6,826 nucleotides of DNA, taken from positions 1 to 6,826 of the forward strand of contig JAYPTI010000161.1 of the NCBI GenBank assembly GCA_038133505.1, in the 5' to 3' direction. The notes beneath the pieces were generated by a model. The model made no database searches, was not told the DNA's origin, and saw nothing but the letters and a program-made list of their open reading frames with translations. This document shows, piece after piece, positions 1 to 5,252 of the stretch. The translations under genes were made by a program, and so were the position numbers. Source of the stretch: JAYQUR01 sp038133505 (GTDB lineage: Bacteria > Pseudomonadota > Alphaproteobacteria > MPNO01 > UBA830). How positions within the stretch are numbered: the first letter of the stretch is position 1; the number at the start of each line of letters is the position of its first letter.

Positions 1-1
1 G

Positions 2-994
2 ATCGTCGGCCATCAGGCGCGCCCCGCCGATCGCGCCGCTGCCGTGCAGGCCCTCGCGGCGGCGCTCGGCGGCCCGGCGATGACGACCTACAAGGGCCGC
101 GGCGTGATCCCGCACGATGCCCCCGAATTCGCCGGCACCTTCACCGGATCGAAGAGCGACGGGATCGTCCTGTCGGAAGCCGATCTGATCCTGTTCTGCG
201 GCGCCGACCCGGTCGAGATGATCCCCGGCCGCTGGGGCTACGAGGCGCCGGTCGTCGTGATCGGCGAGACCGGCGGGCTCGCCTGGCCGTTCGAGCCCGC
301 GGCGGAAATCGTCGGGTCCGTTGCCGCCGCCGCGGCCGCCCTCGCCGAAACGGCCGGCGGCGCAGGCTGGACCGATGCGGAAATCGCGGGCTTGCGGGCC
401 CGGCTCTTCGCCGCGGGCGAACTGTCGGGCAATGGGCACACGGCGCAGAGCGTGATCGAGGCGCTCTCCGCCAGCGCCCCCGCGGAAACGCGGCTCACGG
501 TCGACGCCGGCGCGCACATGTTTTCGGCGATGACCCGGTGGCCCGCGCGGACCCCGTTCGACGTGCTGAAATCGAACGGCCTGTCGACGATGGGCTACGC
601 CGTTCCGGCCGCGATCGCGAGCCGTCTGGAACAGCCGGATCGCCCCGTCGTCGCCGTCACCGGGGACGGCGGCATGATGATGTCGCTGTCGGAGCTGTCG
701 ACGGCCGCCCGCCTCGGGCTGCGGATGACGGTCGTCGTCGTCAACGACGCTGCCCTGTCCCTGATCGACATCAAGCAGCAGCGACAGCAGCGCCCGCCAT
801 TGGGGGTTCGGTATCCGGAAACCGACTTCGCATCGGCCGCCCGCAGCCTCGGGTGCGCCGGCTGGCGGGTCGGGCGCGACGATGCGTTGGCCCCCGCGAT
901 CGAGGAGGCTCTCGCGTTCGACGGGCCTGCCGTGGTGGACGTCACGGCCGATCCGTCGGGCTACCGGGATCAGATGATCGGTCTCAGAGGCTAG
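2..994 (+). CDS. Thiamine-diphosphate-dependent enzyme, acetolactate synthase-like (5' end outside window)
   Basis: This is the C-terminal 330 residues of a ThDP-dependent enzyme. The reading frame is open from nt 2 with no start in the window, so the GTG at nt 44 is an internal valine codon, not the start. Residues about 1-120 look like the central domain of the family (CGADPVEMIPGRW, then a VVVIGE strand). Residues about 140-315 form the diphosphate-binding domain. There, GDGG (residues 221-224) followed 24 residues later by Asn248-Asp249 is the classic GDG...N(D) motif that binds Mg and the ThDP diphosphate. DAGAHMF and NGLSTMGYAVPAAI match the conserved lead-in to this motif. Family members are about 530-570 residues, so some 200-230 residues are missing on the left, including the domain carrying the catalytic Glu. 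Likely chemistry is decarboxylation or carboligation of a 2-oxoacid, in the cytoplasm. The substrate cannot be told; true biosynthetic IlvB is not favoured, because the ThDP-proximal sequence NDAALSLIDIKQQ differs from the IlvB pattern. It converges on glnS with a 9-nt gap. Confidence 0.88.
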   Translation: MVGHQARPADRAAAVQALAAALGGPAMTTYKGRGVIPHDAPEFAGTFTGSKSDGIVLSEADLILFCGADPVEMIPGRWGYEAPVVVIGETGGLAWPFEPAAEIVGSVAAAAAALAETAGGAGWTDAEIAGLRARLFAAGELSGNGHTAQSVIEALSASAPAETRLTVDAGAHMFSAMTRWPARTPFDVLKSNGLSTMGYAVPAAIASRLEQPDRPVVAVTGDGGMMMSLSELSTAARLGLRMTVVVVNDAALSLIDIKQQRQQRPPLGVRYPETDFASAARSLGCAGWRVGRDDALAPAIEEALAFDGPAVVDVTADPSGYRDQMIGLRG

Positions 995-1003
995 GAAGCC
1001 GGA

Positions 1004-2695
1004 TCAGCCCTTCGCCATCGCCTTCGCGAAGGAGTCGCGCAGGCCCACGGTGCGGTTGAACACCGGCGCGTCGGCCGTCCCGTCGGGGTCGGCGCAGAAA
1101 TAGCCGAGGCGTTCGAACTGCACGACCTCGCCCTCGCCGAGACCGGCAAGCGCGGGTTCAAGCTTGCAGCCGGTCAGCACTTCCAGCGAATCGGGATTGA
1201 TTTCCGCCAGAAAATCCTCGGTGGCACCCGGATTTTCGTTGAGGAACAGCGTTTCGTAGAGACGCACCTCGGCGTCGATCGCGTGCGCGGCCGATACCCA
1301 GTGGAGGGTGCCCTTCACCTTGCGGCCGTCGGGCGAATCGCCACCGCGCGTCGCCGGATCGTAGGTGCAGCGGAGCTCGATCACCTCGCCGGCATCGTCC
1401 TTGATCACGCCGGTGCAGGTCACGAAATAGGCCGACCGCAGACGCACCTCGCGGCCCGGTCCGAGCCGGAAGAACTTGTTCGGCGGGTCTTCCATGAAGT
1501 CGTCGCGCTCGATCCAGATCTCGCGCGAGAACGGCACCTTGCGCGCGCCGGCGCTCTCGTCGCGCGGGTTGTTGGACGCCTCCAGCTCCTCCGTCTCGCC
1601 TTCCGGGTAGTTCTCGATTACGACCTTGAGCGGCCGGATGACGGCCATGCGGCGCAACGCGTCGTCGTTCAGCGGATCGCGGATGCAGTGCTCCAGCATC
1701 GCCGCTTCGACGACGCCCTCGGTCTTCGAGATCGCGAGACGGCCGACGAAGTCGCGGATCGCGCCCGGCGGCACGCCGCGGCGCCTCAGGCCCGAGACGG
1801 TCGGCATGCGCGGATCGTCCCAGCCGGAGACGTGACCCTCGGCGACGAGCTGCGTCAAACGCCGTTTGGACAGCACCGTATGCGTCAGGTTGAGCCGGGA
1901 GAACTCGTACTGCCGCGGCTGCGAGGGAACCGGCAGGGTCTCGATCAGCCAGTCGTAGAGCGGACGGTGATCGGCGAATTCCAGCGTGCACAGCGAATGC
2001 GTGATGCCTTCGATGGCGTCGGTCTGCCCGTGTGCATAATCGTAGGTCGGATAGATGCACCACGCGTCGCCGGTGCGCGGATGCGGCGCGCGCACGATGC
2101 GGTACAGCACGGGGTCGCGCAGGTTGATATTGCCCGACGCCATGTCGATTTTCGCGCGCAGCACCTTCTCGCCGTCGGCGAAATCGCCGGCCCGCATGCC
2201 GCGAAACAGCGCGAGGTTCTCATCCGGCGTGCGCTCGCGGTGCGGGCTGTTCCGGCCCGGCTCCGTCAGCGTGCCGCGGTATTCGCGGATTTCCTCGGCG
2301 CTGAGGTCGTCGACATAGGCCTTCCCCTCCGAGATCAGGTACTCGGCCCATTGATAGAGTTGCTCGAAATTGTCGGACGCGTATTTGACCTCGCCGTCCC
2401 AGTCGAAACCGAGCCAGCGAACGTCCTTTTCGATGGCGTCGATGAACTCCTGGTCTTCCTTGGCGGGATTGGTGTCGTCGAAGCGCAGGTTGCAGGCGCC
2501 GCCGAACTCGGACGCGATGCCGAAATTCAGGCAGATCGATTTTGCATGGCCGATATGGAGATAGCCGTTCGGCTCCGGCGGGAACCGGGTGCGGATCGAT
2601 TCATGCAGGCCGGACGCCAGGTCTTCCCGGATCCTGTCGCGGATAAAATCGCGGATTTCGCCGGATTTTTCGGCGCTGTCGTCGGTGTCGCTCAT
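1004..2695 (-). CDS. glnS: Glutamine--tRNA ligase (glutaminyl-tRNA synthetase)
   Basis: This cytoplasmic class I aminoacyl-tRNA synthetase charges tRNA-Gln with glutamine using ATP. At 563 residues it matches the usual bacterial length (E. coli about 554). FPPEPNGYLHIGHAKS carries the HIGH signature at residues 47-50. The second ATP-binding signature, in its GlnRS/GluRS form VLSKR, is at 274-278. Between them, RFDDTNPAKEDQEF (71-84) and the YPTYDYAHGQTDAIEGITHS block (215-234) are typical of the glutamine enzyme rather than discriminating GluRS. The C-terminal half (about 345-560) is the two-barrel anticodon-binding region, with PFSREIWIERDDF and KVKGTLHWVSAAHA. The ATG at 2695 fits well: it gives an N-terminus only about seven residues longer than E. 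coli before HIGH, and no other in-frame Met lies upstream of that motif. No Shine-Dalgarno precedes it, so the mRNA may be leaderless. It is transcribed divergently from the transporter operon and convergently with the ThDP enzyme. Most alphaproteobacteria are thought to make Gln-tRNA through GatCAB instead, so a GlnRS here would be notable if the host is one. Confidence 0.98.
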   Translation of the reverse strand: MSDTDDSAEKSGEIRDFIRDRIREDLASGLHESIRTRFPPEPNGYLHIGHAKSICLNFGIASEFGGACNLRFDDTNPAKEDQEFIDAIEKDVRWLGFDWDGEVKYASDNFEQLYQWAEYLISEGKAYVDDLSAEEIREYRGTLTEPGRNSPHRERTPDENLALFRGMRAGDFADGEKVLRAKIDMASGNINLRDPVLYRIVRAPHPRTGDAWCIYPTYDYAHGQTDAIEGITHSLCTLEFADHRPLYDWLIETLPVPSQPRQYEFSRLNLTHTVLSKRRLTQLVAEGHVSGWDDPRMPTVSGLRRRGVPPGAIRDFVGRLAISKTEGVVEAAMLEHCIRDPLNDDALRRMAVIRPLKVVIENYPEGETEELEASNNPRDESAGARKVPFSREIWIERDDFMEDPPNKFFRLGPGREVRLRSAYFVTCTGVIKDDAGEVIELRCTYDPATRGGDSPDGRKVKGTLHWVSAAHAIDAEVRLYETLFLNENPGATEDFLAEINPDSLEVLTGCKLEPALAGLGEGEVVQFERLGYFCADPDGTADAPVFNRTVGLRDSFAKAMAKG

Positions 2696-2702
2696 GGGCG
2701 AG

Positions 2703-2731
2703 CGTATAACACGGGAAAGCGCGCACGCTAA
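2703..2731 (-). promoter_or_regulatory. Candidate glnS promoter
   Basis: Read on the minus strand, TTAGCG (2731-2726) and TATACG (2708-2703) are separated by 17 nt, a reasonable sigma70-type spacing. Both hexamers match the consensus only moderately. The -10 ends seven bases before the glnS ATG at 2695, so transcription would start at or just before the start codon and give a leaderless or near-leaderless message. That fits the lack of a Shine-Dalgarno site there. It is a pattern match only, with no supporting data. Confidence 0.3.
2705..2710 (+). promoter_or_regulatory. Candidate -10 element for the rightward transporter operon
   Basis: TATAAC matches the -10 consensus at five of six positions and lies in the only AT-rich patch of the 77-nt divergent gap. 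Transcription from it would give a leader of about 55 nt before the GTG at 2773. No convincing -35 hexamer sits 16-18 nt upstream, so it would need an activator or another sigma factor, or it may be chance. It overlaps the candidate glnS -10 on the other strand (2703-2708), so if both are real the two promoters would compete. Confidence 0.25.
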
Positions 2732-2732
2732 G

Positions 2733-2762
2733 TTTTCTTCCGCTAGATTAGGCGGAAAGAAG
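2733..2762 (+). other. Imperfect inverted repeat ahead of the transporter start
   Basis: TTCCGC (2738-2743) and GCGGAA (2752-2757) form a perfect 6-bp stem around the 8-nt loop TAGATTAG. Pairing can extend outward through one C-A mismatch and two G-U pairs to about 2733 and 2762. The right arm then reaches the first bases of the Shine-Dalgarno site (2760-2765). It could be an operator dyad or a leader hairpin that mildly limits ribosome access. The stem is short, so it may have no function. Confidence 0.25.
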
Positions 2763-2765
2763 GGG
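2760..2765 (+). promoter_or_regulatory. Ribosome binding site for the EamA transporter
   Basis: AAGGGG lies 7 nt before a GTG codon at 2773, a near-consensus Shine-Dalgarno at good spacing. It decides the start in favour of GTG 2773 over the later in-frame ATG at codon 13, which would cut into the first membrane helix. Confidence 0.7.
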
Positions 2766-2772
2766 AAACGGG

Positions 2773-3657
2773 GTGCTCAAGACGGGACCGGCGGCCGGCA
2801 TCTTCTGGATGTGCACGGCGACGCTGATCAGTTCGATTTCGGGCGGCATGGTGCGGGAGCTTTCCGGCCAGATTCCGACGATGGAGCTGGTCTTCTTCCG
2901 CAACGTCATCGCGCTGATGGTGCTGGTGCCGATCGTCCGGCGCCAGGGCGTCGGCCTGCCGTCCAGGAGCCAGATTCCGGTCTACGCGCTCCGCGTCCTG
3001 TTCGCGTTCGGCGCGATGGTGCTGCTGTTCTACGCGCTGGCCCGCATGCCGATCGCAGACGTCTATGCGCTGCAATACACCATCCCGCTGTTCACCATCC
3101 TGCTCGCGGTCGTCGTCCTCAAGCAGCACGCGGACATCCACAGCTGGGGCGCGTGCCTCGTCGGTTTCATCGGCACGCTGATCGTCATGCGTCCCGGCAT
3201 CGTCGAGATCACGCTCGCCTCGGCGGCGGCGCTGTCGACGGCCTTCATGCATGCCGGCAACAACACGGCGATCAAGGTCCTCGCCCGCAAGGACAATCCC
3301 GAGGTCATCACGCTATGGACCAACATCGGCATGCTGCCGCTGGCGCTCATACCGACGCTCTTCCTGTGGATGACCCCGACGCTCGAGCAATGGCCGCTGG
3401 TACTGGGCATCGGGCTCGTCAGCTCGCTCGGGGGTTACTGCTTCACCCGCGCGGTCTCGTCGGCGGACGCCCGCATCGTCCAGCCGTTCCAGTTCTCGCG
3501 GATGATCTTCGCGACCGCCATCGGCTGGATCATGTTCTCCGAACTGCCGGACGTGTGGACATGGGTGGGCGCCGCCGTGATCTTTGCCGCGTCCTATTAC
3601 GTCGTCTATCGTGAAGGAAAGGCGCGCCGCGCCGAACGAAAGGCCGAACAGGAATGA
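2773..3657 (+). CDS. EamA/DMT-superfamily inner-membrane transporter
   Basis: This 294-residue integral membrane protein has the size and layout of the 10-TMS drug/metabolite transporter superfamily. Hydrophobic segments fall at about 7-25, 36-53, 70-90, 97-116, 124-140, 147-165, 178-199, 206-225, 235-257 and 262-279, forming two EamA repeats (about 7-139 and 150-279). Family hallmarks are FFRNVIALMVLVP (41-53), the ALARMPIADVYALQYTIPLF stretch (88-107), and the repeat-2 equivalent AVSSADARIVQPFQFSRMIF (227-246) followed by FSELPD (255-260). The end of helix 4 in repeat 1, usually LGE, reads LKQ here, so that conserved Glu is absent from one repeat but kept as Glu257 in the other. The tail (about 280-294, rich in Arg, Lys and Glu) is probably cytoplasmic. 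The start is GTG with a good Shine-Dalgarno. The stop overlaps the next gene's ATG as ATGA, implying co-translation with the acyl-CoA ligase. DMT members may import or export small metabolites; direction and substrate cannot be read from sequence, though the downstream genes hint at an organic acid or acyl-amino acid. Confidence 0.93.
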   Translation: MLKTGPAAGIFWMCTATLISSISGGMVRELSGQIPTMELVFFRNVIALMVLVPIVRRQGVGLPSRSQIPVYALRVLFAFGAMVLLFYALARMPIADVYALQYTIPLFTILLAVVVLKQHADIHSWGACLVGFIGTLIVMRPGIVEITLASAAALSTAFMHAGNNTAIKVLARKDNPEVITLWTNIGMLPLALIPTLFLWMTPTLEQWPLVLGIGLVSSLGGYCFTRAVSSADARIVQPFQFSRMIFATAIGWIMFSELPDVWTWVGAAVIFAASYYVVYREGKARRAERKAEQE

Positions 3658-5252
3658 CCGATCTACCGCCGCCCCCGGATATCGCCTTCAGCCGCGTCAG
3701 CGAGCTTATCGAGCGGCATGCGAAACGCGCGCCGGACGCGCCCTGTCTCGTCTCGATCGACCAGAACGACGCGACGCTCACCTGGGGGCAGCTGCGCCGC
3801 CTGACCAACAAGCTCTCGGCATGGCTGCATGCGCGCGGGATCGTCGCCAACGACCGCATCCTGGTGCTCACCGACAATTCGCTGGAAAACCTCGTTCTCT
3901 ATTACGGCGTGCAGCGCCACGGCGCGACGTTCTGCACCGTCAATGTCGAGATCAATGCCAACCACATGCGCGAGATCATCGAGCGTCTCGACCCGAAGAT
4001 CGTGCTCTGGCACGACGCGCTGGATTTCGGCGGAGAACTCTCCCCCGTTCGGGACGGCGCGCCGGGCGAGTGGGTTTCCTTCGGCGGGCTCGACCCGGAC
4101 GGCGCGGCAGCGGCCGACGGGGGGCTGTTCGAGGCGTTGAACGGCCTCGACGGCGAAACCTCGCCGCCGGACGTCTCGGCCGAAGACGATGCCGCGGTGA
4201 TCTGTTTCACGTCTGGAACGACAGACCGGCCCAAGGGCGTGATCCATTCGTTCGGCAACTACAACTATATCGGCGCGCAGACCGCCTATTTGTGGGGCCT
4301 GACGCCGGAAGACCGCGTGCTCGAATACCGGTCGTTTTCGTGGTCGTCATCGCACCAGATCGTCCTTCAGCCGCTCCTGTTCGGCGGCGGATGCGTCTGT
4401 TTCGCGCGCAAGTTTTCGTTCGGCCGGCTGTTCGACTGGATACGCGGCTACGGCATCACCAAGGCGATCGGCATCCCGGCGGTGGTCAATATGCTGCTCG
4501 ACACCGAGCCGGGCGGCGGCGGCGCAGACCTCTCCCGGCTGGAATTCATGAGCTGCAGCACCGCACCGCTGATGGAAGAGCAGCACCGCCGCTTCGAGGA
4601 TACCTACGGCATCAAGCTGATCCAGCATTACGGCATGAGCGAAGGCGGCACGGTGGCGGGAAATCACCATCTTGCCCGCCGCATCGGCAGCGTCGGCAAG
4701 CCCGGCATCGGCCAGAACCTGAAGATCGTCGACGAGGACGGAAACGAGGTGCCGCCGGGAAGCGAGGGCGAGATCGAGATCGGCGGGCCGCAGAACGCCA
4801 CCGCCTATCTCAACCCGGACGGCAGCATCGAGCCGGTTCGCGGCAAGCGGCTGAAAACGGGCGATCTCGGAATCCTCGACGACGAAGGCTACCTCCGGAT
4901 TACCGGCCGCGCGAAAGAGCTGATCATCCGGGGAGGCGTCAATATCTCGCCGCTTGAGATCGACAACGCCGTTATGGGCCACCCCGACGTCCTCGAAGTG
5001 TGCACGGTGGGCGTGCCCGACAAGATCTACGGCGAGGCCGTCGTCTGCTACGCCGCGCCGCGTAGCGACCGCACGCTCGACGCGGCCGATCTAGCCCGCC
5101 ATTGCGCCGCGACGCTGCCCGACTTCAAACGGCCCAAGGCGTTCGAGATCGTGGACGCCGTCGCGCGAAACGCCCGCGGCAAGGTGGACCGCAACGCGAT
5201 GCGCGACATCTGGCTGGAAACCCGCGGCGACGCGGAAGCGAAGCGCGCTTGA
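3654..5252 (+). CDS. AMP-forming acyl-CoA ligase / synthetase (ANL superfamily)
   Basis: This 532-residue adenylate-forming enzyme would activate a carboxylic acid with ATP to an acyl-AMP and transfer it to CoA in the cytoplasm. The core motifs appear in order. The phosphate-binding loop is TSGTTDRPKG (186-195). The adenine/acyl-AMP motif is YGMSE (326-330). The ribose-binding Asp is Asp404 in KTGDLG, and the hinge is GRAKELI (418-424), followed by GGVNISPLEID. The C-terminal catalytic Lys is Lys510 in ARGKVDRN. The length is normal for medium-chain, aryl or carnitine-type CoA ligases, and no transit or membrane segment is seen. The loop has Asp191 where many relatives have Gly or Ser. No carrier or condensation domain is attached, so a stand-alone CoA ligase is favoured over an NRPS module. 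The ATG overlaps the transporter stop by 4 nt, with AAAGG (3639-3643) about 10 nt upstream; the TGA in turn overlaps the TTG of the next gene. The substrate is unknown. The neighbouring deacylase suggests an acid released from an amide, but this is inference. Confidence 0.95.
   Translation: MTDLPPPPDIAFSRVSELIERHAKRAPDAPCLVSIDQNDATLTWGQLRRLTNKLSAWLHARGIVANDRILVLTDNSLENLVLYYGVQRHGATFCTVNVEINANHMREIIERLDPKIVLWHDALDFGGELSPVRDGAPGEWVSFGGLDPDGAAAADGGLFEALNGLDGETSPPDVSAEDDAAVICFTSGTTDRPKGVIHSFGNYNYIGAQTAYLWGLTPEDRVLEYRSFSWSSSHQIVLQPLLFGGGCVCFARKFSFGRLFDWIRGYGITKAIGIPAVVNMLLDTEPGGGGADLSRLEFMSCSTAPLMEEQHRRFEDTYGIKLIQHYGMSEGGTVAGNHHLARRIGSVGKPGIGQNLKIVDEDGNEVPPGSEGEIEIGGPQNATAYLNPDGSIEPVRGKRLKTGDLGILDDEGYLRITGRAKELIIRGGVNISPLEIDNAVMGHPDVLEVCTVGVPDKIYGEAVVCYAAPRSDRTLDAADLARHCAATLPDFKRPKAFEIVDAVARNARGKVDRNAMRDIWLETRGDAEAKRA

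Noticed and set aside
989..1000. GGCT-AGGA-AGCC as a terminator after the ThDP-enzyme gene
   Set aside because: The stem is only 4 bp and no T-run follows on either strand.
538..1059. A 173-codon plus-strand frame overlapping the ThDP-enzyme gene end
   Set aside because: It is an Arg-rich product of a shifted frame within the ThDP enzyme and runs into the end of glnS. It has no domain or start signal.
1283..2731. A 482-codon plus-strand open frame antisense to glnS
   Set aside because: It mirrors the glnS codon bias in a GC-rich genome, has no recognisable domain and is rich in Arg, Ala and Val. The opposite strand encodes an unmistakable GlnRS along almost the whole length.
2589..3614. A 341-codon plus-strand frame overlapping the transporter gene
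   Set aside because: It begins inside antisense glnS and then reads the transporter gene one frame off, giving an Arg/Ala/His-rich product. The transporter frame shows ten clear membrane helices.
3584..4957. A 457-codon plus-strand frame across the acyl-CoA ligase
   Set aside because: It is out of frame with the ligase, very rich in Arg and Ala, and lacks motifs. The ligase frame contains all core ANL motifs.
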